Of a stretch of DNA of 64,000 nucleotides, positions 27,291 to 39,385 are shown piece by piece; positions within the stretch are counted from its first letter, which is position 1; every line of letters starts with the position of its first letter. A program made the position numbers and the translations under genes. This stretch comes from Phorcus lineatus (taxonomy: Eukaryota; Mollusca; Gastropoda; Trochida; Trochidae): NCBI GenBank assembly GCA_921293015.1, contig OV121088.1:33579645-33643644 (forward strand), given 5' to 3'. The notes below the pieces were generated by a model that did no database searches, was not told the DNA's origin, and saw only the letters and a list, made by a program, of their open reading frames with translations.

Positions 27291-27854
27291 TTAAAGTTAC
27301 TCAGAGATTTTTCATAAATTTTGTTTGAGATATGAGAGACAAAATGTCATATGAACGGAGTCATGTTCAAATTGCCTGTCTAAACTTGCATCTTTATCTC
27401 TGGCATAAATTGAAAAATTATGATATATTTATTAAAGCAATTGTATATAAAAAAAACGGTCATTCAAATTTAAATAAGTTGAATGCACTACCAATCTATA
27501 TGCGTCAATGTGCCTGCTGTAGATAAGTTTTCAAAATTACGTGTTAGTCATTGGCCCTCGCCATTGTCCGGTTTTCATCACAAATCTCGACTCTTAACCT
27601 TTTCATTGCTTCTTTTCTGAACGCCATTTACAAATTTTGACATATTTGACCATTTACTCTATATGTCTTTTAACCCTTGAATTGTTTGAGAGGTTGTCTT
27701 TTTTTCAATTTTTGTTAGATCATCTTTTTTTGTCCTAAAGAAACGTGCTCTAGTACCTTTAAACTTGAATCCCATTTGGAACATTTGTTGGAATTGACAT
27801 CATCTTCAAAGTTTGACATATTTGACTCCCAATAACTCTCGGAGTGGCTCTTAA
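27291..27854 (-). mobile_element. Diverged relative of the TTAA-flanked MITE
   Basis: Begins TTAAAGTTACTCAGAG then TTTTTCATAAATTTTG, and ends CTCTCGGAGTGGCTCTTAA. The interior keeps the block GTCCGGTTTTCATCACAAA seen as GTCCGGTTTTCGATCATAA in the young copies, but most of it has diverged. Confidence 0.55.
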
Positions 27855-27997
27855 AATTGACCAACACAACATACTGCCTGCATAGTGTAAAGCTGTCAAG
27901 AGAGATATGAACATGTTCGATATATCTTCACAGATACTGGGTACCAAGACTCATAACTTAAGCTATCGGAAAAGTTCCGAACGTAATGCTGTTAGAC

Positions 27998-30610
27998 CTA
28001 ATAGTTGCTTTCATTATTCCTTTCGTTATTTTTTTTCGGTTTGCGTTTCTTCTTCTGTTTTGATTTTCTATCCCTTGACTTCTTCCCTTTGTCTTTCTTT
28101 CCTTTCTGTTTCCTTCTTCTTTGTTTCCTACCTTTTCGTTTACTTTTCCTCTTTTTATTCCCCTTTCTTCTGTGTTTCTTGAGTTTGCCACAGGAAGGTG
28201 TCGGTTTGCACGAAAGATCCTGTTTGAACAACATCGCGCCTTTCTTTCTCATGGCCTTTTTGAGACATGACCGAAGGTATCCTAATTTACTAATGGTCTG
28301 AAGTTCAAAGGAATAAACGTTTGCCCTACTAATTGTTTTTGTTTTCAAGGAAATGAGACTAATTCTCATCTTTGTACCGATCTCGGATTTTGACCTCTTT
28401 AGCAATCTGCAAAGAAGTTCCCGTGCCTTTTTAGCCTGTGCTATTTGTTTATTAGCTGATTTATTTGCCCTTGCATCTAGGATTAGCTGCTTTTTGGCAT
28501 CAGAGACCCAGTCCAAATCATTGGAAAGCGCTTCGATGACCGTTGATGTGTTGTGCAACTGTAAATAGAATGTTTGTTACTGAATAATATGAACTCGAGA
28601 TTGATGTATAACATATAATGTCAAATTATTTTACGTACAGAAAGGTTGCATGAATCGCAGAAAATCAGTACAATATGTATGCAAAAATAATAGGCATGAA
28701 CATAAATCTACCTATTTCAACTAATGACTGCCAAATTAAAATTTTGCTTTGGAACACTTAATAGTCTTAATCCATAAGGGAAAACCTAACGGTGATGCCG
28801 TTACCTTTCTCAGGTTAAGTGATTAAACGCTCAACAATATGCTGTCGAGGAGGTTCTGAATTCTGAGTAAACCCTATCCTTTTTCGAAAAATAAATTTAA
28901 GGAAATTTTGTTTTTAAATCTTGAGCAGATTAGATTTACAGAATTTATATTCGTTGCAGGATATCCATGATGATTCATTCCCTCAATTTCACCATTAAGT
29001 GTAAGTTTATGCTAAATACATTTTCTTGAGACTTAAACATCTCTTTTAAAACCCGTTTATCCGTTGTCGTAGAATGTAGTTATCATATGAGAAGAGAAAG
29101 CATTATTTACGTCACCTAAGGGAAGTGAATTCGCGCAGCGTATCCGAGTAGATATGTCCTTGTATTGATTAAAATGATAATGATGTAATTGATAACATTT
29201 GTTGTCTTTGTGAGATCCTTTTATTTCCTGCAGAAATACGCTTCAGTCTCTTTAACTGCATATGGCATATAATCACTTCAAGTGCTATCAAAATCTGCTA
29301 TATTTGACTTCCTTTCATAATCTATTCCTTTGAATTTAGCACAATATTTTAAAAAAGGATGATTAGACCACAAATAGGATGTTTTTATGTTTACAACTTT
29401 AAAATCCTGATATGAAAAAAAAAGATAATATGTGCATGAATATGAGTTTAAAGTTATGTAGATATGTGAGTGAATAAATACGGATCAAGCTGCTTACCTT
29501 GCATTGCTCCTCCTTGAATGACCCTGCCTCCTTGTAATAACTTTCAGGTTCCTTAAATATGAAAATATATGTTGTTGCTAGGGTAATCAGTATTATTTGA
29601 CTCTTCATTACTGTGAAGGGGTACGAAAATAATCTCAAGAAATACATTGTATTATTTAATAGTAAGATATATTCTGATGTACTTGATACATTTATAGCTC
29701 TTTCAAATTAATTTTAATCGTTACTGTGATTCCTAAGTCAGTGCACAATGTACTGCACATGCTGTTAATGCCTAGAGAAACAACACGTACATATTATCCT
29801 TTAGAATTACAGTAAGTTGCTGATTAATAGGCAAGGTGACTTTCAGTTTTACCGTTCCATTCATAATTTGAGAGTTTCTTTTGTATTTGTATTGTTTAAT
29901 GATGAATATCTCTCTGATACTTGTCATTAACTAGATAATGCTATGTTCTACCAACTTTTACCAGTAGTTTGTTGTATTTCTTTAATGTACGTCTCAGATT
30001 TCTAACCAGGGAGCGATCGCTTTTACTCGTAGCGTTCCCAGGCAATGTGCACCCAGATGCAAAAATGACTGCAAAGGCAAGAATTGAAATTGGTATGTAA
30101 TGCATAAGCTTAAATAAATATGATACTTTGTTATGATCAGTTAGATAACTGATATCATTTGATAAGGAGGGTAACATTATATCCCCTATCCCCTTTAACT
30201 CTTACCTAAGCCTCGTATCAAAATGATTAAACTATGCAAAGTTACATTAACCTTGTTTCGTAGCAATATTCAATATTATTTACCATATGCATAATTAACA
30301 TATACGAGTATATATCAATTATGATTTACCTCACTTTCTAGATCCTTATAAAAAAATTACTTCTTTCTAATGACAATTAAACTTCAAACTTCAAATTTAA
30401 AATATTTAAAATTAAATTTCAATATAAGACCACAAGTGTTAACACAAGTTTTAAGTTAACATTTGAATAGATATCCTAAAAAATGAGTATTTCACTTAAC
30501 AAGTTTAACTATAAGCAAATTTCTTCTCCTTGTTCGTTAAGAAGCCCTGATAGAACGGTTAACTTACTGATATTCATCATCACGTAGATATGCCATATGA
30601 CTTTTGTCAT
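27998..30610 (-). CDS. Gene B: secreted helical cytokine-like protein with strongly polybasic tail (4 coding exons)
   Basis: Exons on the minus strand: 30610-30568, 30068-29962, 29551-29498 and 28558-27998. They join in phases 1, 0, 0 to give 254 residues. Donors are TCA|GTAAGT, CTG|GTAAAA and AAG|GTAAGC. Acceptors are CCTTTGCAG, a weak ATATTTAAG for exon 3, and TATTTACAG. The signal peptide is MTKVIWHIYVMMNIIIFASG, ending before Cys21. Helix A is SLVRNLRRTLKKYNKLL (about 34-50), followed by an 18-codon exon 3 with Cys67. Later helices lie about 72-98, 104-125 and 148-175. Cysteines are at 21, 67, 118, 166, 185 and 191. Sequons are at 26, 71 and 100. Residues 192-254 are almost only Lys, Arg, Gly and Ser. 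Exon 1 is the same coding length (43 nt) as in gene C. An in-frame ATG inside the exon-2 region (30105) could give an alternative signal-anchor start, but the spliced model matches A and C better. Exon 3 is the least certain piece. Function is inferred from architecture. Confidence 0.7.
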
Positions 30611-30660
30611 TTTTATCTGCATACCAACCTATGGTTTGAATCCACATGCATCAGTTGATG

Positions 30661-30668
30661 CTTTTATA
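30661..30668 (-). promoter_or_regulatory. Gene B TATA box
   Basis: TATAAAAG on the minus strand starts 58 nt upstream of the start ATG at 30610, a textbook TATA element and spacing. Only a weak Rel-like word (GGAAATTTA, 30687-30679) lies just upstream, so the kappaB arrangement of A and C is not clearly present. Confidence 0.5.
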
Positions 30669-30689
30669 CTTTTTGAAATAAATTTCCTT

Positions 30690-33600
30690 TTTAACTATAA
30701 TTAGCGTGTAACATGTGACACCTTAATAATTGTTTCACATGGAAGAGTGGTGTTAACGTTTGTTCGTAATATCATATTGTTCTTTCCATAACAGAATCAT
30801 ATGTAATTGTCAAACAAGCTACCGGTTTCATAACAACATCTTCTCATAATAACCTTGCAATATACCTTGCAAACAGACTTTGGACTTATGAATATTCATA
30901 TTTCCTTAAAACCATTCGTTAATGACAATGAATACTTTCGTAGGCGATCCTTAGTAAAACAAATGATCTGCAACGGATCTTGATGTAAACGGATTCAGAT
31001 TCATGTAATTAGATTCACATTCGAGAACTTATTCCTTCCTTCCATAGCACGGAATCTTCCTATGTACACCATCACCGTCTAGGTTTGGTTTTCGAATCCG
31101 AACTCAACTTTACTTGCTTTACTGCATGTAGGTGTTCGTGGTATATTTCGGGCGTTCAAATGTTCCATTAGATTAGCCTATTGCAGAAATTTGTTATACA
31201 ATGTTTTTTATTAACATATGTTCTGTTGTATATTCAGTTGTTTTATGCATAAGAAGATTGCTTTATTTATAAAAAGGTTCACTTACCACAAATTTTCATT
31301 CAAATTATTCATTTATTTACAATAACCAAATATTAAATGAATAAATTGAATTACTGAATTGAATTGAATTGAGTTCAAGTAGATGTCAAACTGTAGACAC
31401 GAACACAATATTTTGAAATCTATCACAATGTATCATTTCGATAGAAGTATTGGTAAACTTTAAACTTCAGTTTTCGTTTGAGAATGTTTGTGCTGAATTG
31501 GCAAATTGAATAATTGCAAATGTAAACTGATTTCTTTATAACGAAAAAGTCCACCTCTACTTCTACATGTAAACATACATGAACCATGTCCAATTCTAAA
31601 CACCAGTGTCATTCGTGTATTTATAAAAGGAGGACTCCGAGTACCATGGACTCATACATGTACAAATATATTCACCACCGTTTGCAAGGATATATTCAGG
31701 ATAGATATTTTGAGTGTTCATGTTCTGTCTTATGTTAATTAGCGACTGAACTTTGAAAATTGAAAAAAAAACTGTTTCAGGGTGGTCTTAAGGTTTTATG
31801 TGATTATTAGCTAATGTGATCATAATTGTACACAGTCGATACCATATTCATATTCGTCCGTTTTGCTTTTAGTTGTATCTGTCTTTATTACTTACTACTT
31901 CCAATATTGCTGCCAACACGACAAACAGCGCCCTCTTCGGCGAAAAGTTGTTGTTCTCAAAAGATTTATCATGAGACTATGAATATCTGTCGCAGCAGCC
32001 TGGACGGCAAGGCCTTTCCAAGCTGGTCATTTGGGCTTATGAAAGAATAGGCCAAATGAATACTATTAGCGTCTCAAGGTGAAGTTGATTATGACAGGCT
32101 TTTTTTACACGAGAGAAATGTTATGGTTATATTTTAAAAACGAATTTTACAATTAGATAAGGGGAATGATAGCGAAGTGTTAACGCGTTTGACTTTGGAT
32201 CATGTAACTAGCCTTCGAATCCCGCGAGGGGCTTTGCTGTGGAGAATTGTAGTAAGGCTTTGGTGCAATGCTACACTGACTTTCAGCGCACTACCAACCA
32301 TGGTTTGCTGGTAACAGCCGATGCATGCAGGTTTTTTTTACAACAATGCCAAGCCACGATAGCGCTGGATAGATTTGAAAGGGAATCCGATGCATTAGGT
32401 GGAACACCTCTGCTTGGTTGGCAAACGTGGCAAACCGGCAAACGATTAGCAGTTGGTCGAGTCACTTTTCGATCGTTGCACACCAGTCGGTGGACGAAAT
32501 TTGATACTTTTCAATATTAGGAGGAAACCATTGAGATGTTGTACAAGAGTTCAGCAACAAACATTCTAGATGTGACACAACAAAATGGAGGGGAAATTTC
32601 GAAATACCGGACAGCAGTTGGTAGACTCACATTTGAAATTCTGCAGAACGTTAATTACTTGGCAACGAAACTGTGGAAAAAAACTGTGATAAGTTGAAGA
32701 AACATTGCAATCTGTTTTTGGACATATTTTACACTTTATTTTTCATTAATTCCTTTAAATTATACGTCATAAGTCAACTTAACAAATGATGACTCATTTT
32801 GACTCTAATCGGTTTTCGTCCTGTTCTATTTTGCCACTTATTTGTATATCATTTTACATTTGGGGAAATTTAATCAAATAAATGACTGATAAAATATATG
32901 AAATGTTTTTTTTGGTTTAATCATATGTCCCAAAACAATATCACGAATATGCGGATATGTCGATAGCATCGACCCTATCTGTCCAATATTAATAATTGTT
33001 TTCCTAAAATCTTAAACAAGGGAGGGATGATATGAAAGATTTTGATAGCAAATTAATAGTAGGACTGCTATTTAATCAAAAGAACCAATGAACACTTAAA
33101 AACCAATTAAAAGAAAAGGCGTGAAGATATCATTGAGTAAGTTAATTCTTCATTGCGATGTTGAAATTATCTTACAAGGAAAAAACCTCTGTTGAAATAT
33201 TTAAGTTTCACTATGAAAGATGACGAAATAGTGATTTTATTTGTACTCATCAATGTGTACTCAGAAAATGAATTATTTCCTGTATGTCACATATTCATGT
33301 TTAAAAATCCAGTTCAAGTCTCCCCATTCATAAATGTGAATCAATGGGAATGAGTCAACCAATGAGAAATCTTTACGTCATCATGACGATGTTAAGAATA
33401 AATCATTCCTCGGGAATTGGGTCAAGTGAGGAAGAGGTTTGTAATCCACTTCCTATAAATAGCCTCAACAGTAGTAAAGTACCTGTTGGCTAGGCCGCTG
33501 AAATGGTATGTGATGAAATGAAAATATATTCGAAATAAAAGTTTCCCTTTGGAAAAAAGATAATTATTGTCCGGTTAGTCAGACTGTATAAACGTACATA

Positions 33601-36600
33601 ATTAAAGAAATGCGAACCTGTCTTACAATAACACAAAGCTAACCGTTAGCCTGATAATGAGACACCGAACTAGGATGACCTTCGACTTGGGGCGGTAGTA
33701 TGTTAGTTAGGAAATATTTTCCTAAGATCTCAAATTGATATATGTCTCTGCCAAATGTAATATCTTCAGGGGGCGAAGTACTTCATTACTCAACCCAACT
33801 ATTCGTAGTCGTGTAAGAATATTCCAGGTATCAAGTGAAAACTACATGCTGCCATTTTAGTGTGAACGTATTTAGATTATTTAAGGTGGGGAAATGGATT
33901 CGCTGGTACGTTTGTATTAAAACTGTATTTTTTCTAAAGTAAATTCTACAGTCTGGCAATTGGCAAAATTTAATTGAGTGTTCATAAGATAACTTTGTTT
34001 AGCTAAAAATCCTTGCCCCTTTAAATCCAAAGTGATCGGTACAAAGGTTTCTAGACATGCACATCGTTTCAACTTCATCTAAAAAGGGGAAATTTATAGT
34101 TTTCCCACACAAAAGTTTGTGTTTACTTTTTATCGCGTTTCAATGAACAAACAAGATTATCAATGTATGTGTGTTCCTTCCAAATTTAGCTGTTGAGAAC
34201 TTATAAGGAAATTACTTTAATTAAAGTTCAACGAATACCCTAAATAATATTTCCGCCAAACCATTTGTGAACAAAAAATAATCTCCCCTACCAAGATATC
34301 ATAACATTTCCTTAATCAGTAAATGTGTAAGAGTAACGAAGCGTTTTTATCGGAAACACCTCTGTGTTTACCGCTTAAAGGAAATGTGTTTATGCAATAA
34401 TTATGACGAAATCCTCATGTTTACCAGTATCTGAATATTCAAGTTTAAGAAACTGACTTTGGTTATAACAATTAACTAGATATGACTTGTTCGGAGATGT
34501 TTAAATATCATGTTATTTTCAAACATATGATTTGCTTAAATTGTCAAACGCTATTTTCATTAACATTTAGAAAAATGTTGATATACCGTTGAAATAATGT
34601 GAATGTAGCCTCTAGTTACGATCATCTGTGTATGGTCCCAACAAGCAAAATAAGTTTTTCTTAAAGTTGCACCTTAAATATTGTAAAGGCCAAGAAAGCC
34701 CTGTTCTTGCGGACATTCTTCATTCAAGGTTTTCTTTACAACATTTGATTTACAGATTATGCCAATCAAGTTATACGGGTCGAGAGAGAGAGAGAGAGTA
34801 CATCATTTGGCCTGTAAACGTTCAAATATTGGTAAAAGGGCTCCAAATGATTTAGTTTTTTGCGAATGTGGCAGAGAGCCTGTTTATTAGGCTACTTTTT
34901 TTTGGGTGATTTAATTTTGGCTTTGAGTTACTGACACATCTACTCATCGGTATTCATAATTCGGCTGTGTAACATATGTAAGTTAAATATGGTTGAAGAT
35001 GAATTTTATTTGTAACACTGTGCCAAGAATTCTGAGCTTAAGATCTACCGACCTCATATGATTCAAAAACTAGTTTCATCAACTTAAAAGTATCTTGTGA
35101 AACCAGGGTTATCATTGCGCTACAACTCTACATGTAGAGCCATCATGCACCGCGTCTAAGAGGACAACTATTGCAACCTGGTTCCTGGGCCTCGTTCCGC
35201 TTGCGCTTGTTTGCAACCAGGTTGACAACTATTGTAATATGTTATTCCCAACCTCCTCTATGTTACCGGAAGTGTATTCACCCGACGCCACGCGTACTTA
35301 GATGAACTGAATGAGAAGATATCACATGTAAGGAGATGTTTAAATATCGTTGTTTTCCCAGATATATAACAGTGCTTTCATTGCATAATCATTGTGAAAT
35401 AACTTGTTAAAATGCTATTTTAATATCATATTTAGCAAAAAAATATTACATTTAGTAACCTTGATTACAACTAGCAACATGCAGCGCCTTTAGATGAGGA
35501 TCTTTATTTGTGTCAGCAAAGTAGCGATGAATTACCTCGTATACATAAGAAATTGTCAAAACGAGTTAAGAACTGGAAAATTACGAAAATCTGTATTTTA
35601 AATTTTATCCAAGGGGTAGTAGTACGTTTTTTTGTAAATTTCAGTTTGTTTTTTTAAGCATAAAGTTTTATCTTCAAATTTATCTTCTCATTACTCTATC
35701 CGGTCAACCGGAAAATTAATCAGGGATCAAGAAAAAAAACATTTTTGTGTACACGCAATTTAGTCATTTGAGGTAGGGAAATTGATTCGCAAAGCTTAAC
35801 TGAACATGGTACGGTGGTTTCACAATTGTGTCTGTTCATTACATATCTTCGTCAATTTTCGTTTACTTGAGATCTCTTTAGTTACTCAAACAGTCGTGCT
35901 ACTGCTCCTTTCAGGATCTGTATTTTCACATTTAATGAAAATAAATTGCAAGTTTTTTCAAGGTAAGTGACTTACACTATTTTGTCTCCTGCAAACTTAT
36001 CATTTCTTTATTTTTGAAAAGAATCAGGATTGACATAGATGTGAAATGCAATCATCGTGTATCATATGATAGATCATACTATTGCAAATGCAAGTCGATG
36101 TTTAAGAAAAAATACAACATAAAGGGCATTAAATGAAATATATTCACAACGAATCAAGTTGCCAAATCATCAAGCAAAGACGTGAATGGATTTTAGAATT
36201 TCAGTATGATGACCAATCTAGTTAAAACTAGTTGTAATATAATACGCCCGAAGGCAGTTATTACATCTAGCGAATTAACTACCTATTCCGTGTCGAGCAG
36301 GCGCGAACATCAGCCTATCAAAAGAGAGTTGGCCAGCTCTTCGAAACGCGGGTTAATTGTTTCGCCGACTTTGAGCACCTCGATTATCAATGAATGTCGC
36401 AATGAATTGTGTCGAAAACAATTACATCATCAATTCTGTGGAAATTTATGCATTTGTTCAAAAGTAAATCAACAAATTAGGTCAAACAATCATAATATTA
36501 GTTTTAAAGGCTAGACATAGACAAACGTAGGGTAAACGTCAAAATTTTACTTTTAACCAAGATGCAAAAGAAACACGTCTTTGATTGGTTGAAAGCTGAC

Positions 36601-36814
36601 TTCCTACCCTCATTTTATTAGTCAGATCAAAATTCGGTAAAGGTCAGCTGAACATGACCTCAATCAGTATCTCTCTAGATGTATTGACGGATCTAGGGTT
36701 AACAAGATTGTATGATGACAGGTACTCGCGGAAATTAAAACACGATCCTAACTTGTCATTCACAAGCGATCGAAAATGCTCAAGGTCACTATCGAGGAAG
36801 TTTGAAAAGGAGTC
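30690..36814. other. Intergenic between genes B and C
   Basis: Contains the SINE head at 32165, a (GA)n run near 34782, an (AATTG)n patch near 31345 and faint direct similarity between about 33880 (GTGGGGAAATGGATTCGC) and 35770 (GTAGGGAAATTGATTCGC). The 102-codon plus frame 36206-36514 has no recognisable feature. No exon identified. Confidence 0.5.
32165..32240 (+). mobile_element. tRNA-like SINE head (A and B boxes)
   Basis: TAGCGAAGTGTTAACGC resembles a Pol III A box, and GCCTTCGAATCCCGC some 35 nt later resembles a B box. The sequence that follows (to about 32520) holds a 93-codon frame with no recognisable domain and may be SINE body. Confidence 0.4.
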
Positions 36815-37078
36815 ATAAAGCTTATTTTAGTTTGTTTAATTCATAAGGTATATTAGTTCAATGACCTATAGCTACATGTACCAAGCACTACCAACCTATA
36901 TGTGTCGTTGTGTCTTCTGTAAATCGGTTCCCAACATTAACCTTGTGAGTCATTGGCGCGTGCAATCGCGCGGTTTTCGATCACAAAAACCCGACTGTAA
37001 CATGTTTATCGTCGCTTTAAGATACAAATTATGATCAAATTTCGCCATTTCAGAAGTTTGACATGTTTGACCACATCA
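36815..37078 (-). mobile_element. Truncated relic related to the TTAA MITE family
   Basis: Contains GAGTCATTGGCGCGTGCAAT and CGGTTTTCGATCACAAAAA, equivalent to the GACGCGCGCC...CGGTTTTCGATCATAA block of the family, but lacks clear ends. It ends about 60 bp before MITE copy 4. Confidence 0.4.
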
Positions 37079-37139
37079 ACATACATGCCTATTTAAAATC
37101 TAAAATATGTGACTACTACAATGTGAATAGATGTGCAGC

Positions 37140-37586
37140 TTAAAGAGCCACTCCGTGAGTTGTTGGAGTCATATATGCCAAACTTATTCAATTGTGTCAT
37201 TTGATCGCGAAGTATCGACTGTACGACACATTTTAAAGCTTATTGGTTTTTTTACAGTGACAATATGAAGGTAGAACGTCGCAATTATGATCGAAAACCG
37301 GACAGTGACGAGCGTCAAATAGTCAAACGTAATTTTGAAGACTTATCTAAAACAGCCAGGAGGGCAGTTAGGAGTTGATAGTGTTTGTTAGGTTATATAA
37401 CTAGTATCCATGTATATCGGACGTGATATCTACACCTTTGCGCATTTATAAGGCTGTTTATAAACTTTCAAGGAAAACCAGTATTTGTAATATATATTGT
37501 TTTTTGGACATGCAAATTTAAGATGTTTTGATTCTATATCACCACATATGACATTTAGGTTCGAAAATCACGGAGTATATCTTTAA
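37140..37586 (+). mobile_element. TTAA-flanked MITE, copy 4
   Basis: Starts TTAAAGAGCCACTCCGTGAG. The right inverted repeat has decayed to CGGAGTATATCTTTAA. The internal blocks are those of the other copies. Confidence 0.78.
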
Positions 37587-37639
37587 TGGTTATATAAACT
37601 GTATGACATTGCCGTCACTTCCAAACAATGTATCCAGTT

Positions 37640-37865
37640 GTACTACTTAGTTACAAGAGGCACATTTCTAATTAAGTCTCTTGCTGAAGGTGACACCACA
37701 AGTCTCTCAACTCGTGTCTCAATGTGAGGCACTGAATCACCCTTCAGACTTTAATTCTGTTCAGCAATGAGAAGGTCACCCACCCATCAAGCCAGTCGTG
37801 CATGTTGTTGTTGAGCTTCACTGAAAGGGGTCTATAGTGCATCGCAAAGGACCATGTGCCGCCAT
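37640..37865 (-). mobile_element. Degenerate SINE, same family as 60698-61060
   Basis: Shares CTCGTGTCTCAATGTGAGGC and CACCCACCCATCAAGCCAG with the copy at 60698-61060 in the same orientation. The tail half is missing. Confidence 0.5.
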
Positions 37866-39092
37866 AAAAAATCTAAGTTATGTTCCATTATCTGTACGAA
37901 TTTTCTGGCTTTAGTGTGGTTATGTGTTCGTTATATACATATAATGTTATACAAAATGCTCAATGTTTTGAATGAATTTAATTTCAACGGCATATACCCA
38001 TTGAATAAAGCATGAATTATGTTTTATCAAGGTTTATTATGTGGACAATCTATTCCTGGTCTATTTCTTTATTTGTCTTCAAATAAAGGCCAATTATAAA
38101 CTTACAAATGTAATATTTAACCCCTAAGTGTTCATTTCACCTGTTTTTGAGAATGTCATTATAGATAATGAATATAAAGAAAATAACTGTAAAAAAGGTT
38201 TAATGTTTATTCACACAAACAATAAATAAAACTGATGTAGAAAATAATAACGTTAACAACATTTACTGTAAATTATGAATACAAAGATACTGGAAGAAAA
38301 CAATGTACGAAACAAAATAAAGAGTAGGAATTCTTAAGCAAATGGATCAAATCAGGTACAAACCAAATATAAATAACGAAATATAACTTATATAACAATT
38401 AAACAGTAAAACGGTGTAAAAATAAATAACATGATAAATAAAAGTCTCTTTATCAAGACAGCGCAACCCTGAAAAAAACAATTACTAAAGTTCTGAATAC
38501 AAATTGACCAACTGTCTTTAAACCGTTTAAGGGTAATGTATAGGTTTTTGTGAAAGAGTTGATTTGTAACACTGCTAATGTTAATATCCAAACGGAAGGC
38601 TGAAAATGTATTTTGTCAAAAAACTATATTGGCTCAATTTCATGAGTAAAAAAATTTAAATATCATGATCCTTTTTTAAACCTCGAATTTCGGTAAACCC
38701 AACATTTTTTAAAAACATTATTCAACAACCATTTTTAATAGCGTCACCATCGGAACATCAACCCGTCATATAGAAATATTATCAACATACATGTAAACCA
38801 AGGACAAGCCATGATCTTTGATGCTGACGTATGCAAAACGTCAAGTTATTTTATACATAAGGAAAAACGTTAAACACCCTAAGTTTTTCACCAGTAAGTT
38901 TTGGTCTGGTTATGGCCATTTTCTAAAAATTATGGAAAATTCTTATCAAATTTCAAAACCCAGTTTTGTCCTTATTGTGAAGGATACATGATTTTTTAAA
39001 GTGTAAAATTGTACCGTAACATCGGAATCCATCGGAACTTTTGACAAACGGACGATAGTTATACTGGGTGAAAAATCTGTACCATTACGTTT

Positions 39093-39098
39093 TTTATT
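39093..39098 (-). terminator. Candidate polyadenylation signal AATAAA for gene C
   Basis: AATAAA on the minus strand about 290 nt beyond the gene C stop codon. Chance occurrence is common in this AT-rich DNA. Confidence 0.25.
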
Positions 39099-39385
39099 TC
39101 AAGTTCTCAAAATGTCATCATGTATGATGGTTTTAAAGATACTAAGTCACGAAAACTTAATTATTATGGGGATCCATTTAGTCATAGTGTCCTATTTTTC
39201 TCCACAGATGCATTTTGCAATTTTGAAAATAGTGGGGTGCTTAACTTTGTTCTCTATGTATATATATCCAAACAAAATCTTACATAAAATAAAGCTATTT
39301 CCAATGCTGACTGCAACGACGATTGGCACATTGTATCATCAAACATATTTTGAAACAATGACATTCCAATCGTGCAGTAAACTCC

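Noticed and set aside
27907..28301. Plus-strand frames opposite the gene B tail (Phe/Leu/Ser-rich)
   Set aside because: They are the complement of Lys/Arg codons (AAA/AAG/AGA) and only look like membrane proteins.
32239..32520. 93-codon plus-strand frame after the tRNA-like head
   Set aside because: No recognisable domain and it follows a Pol III-type head, so SINE body is likelier than a gene.
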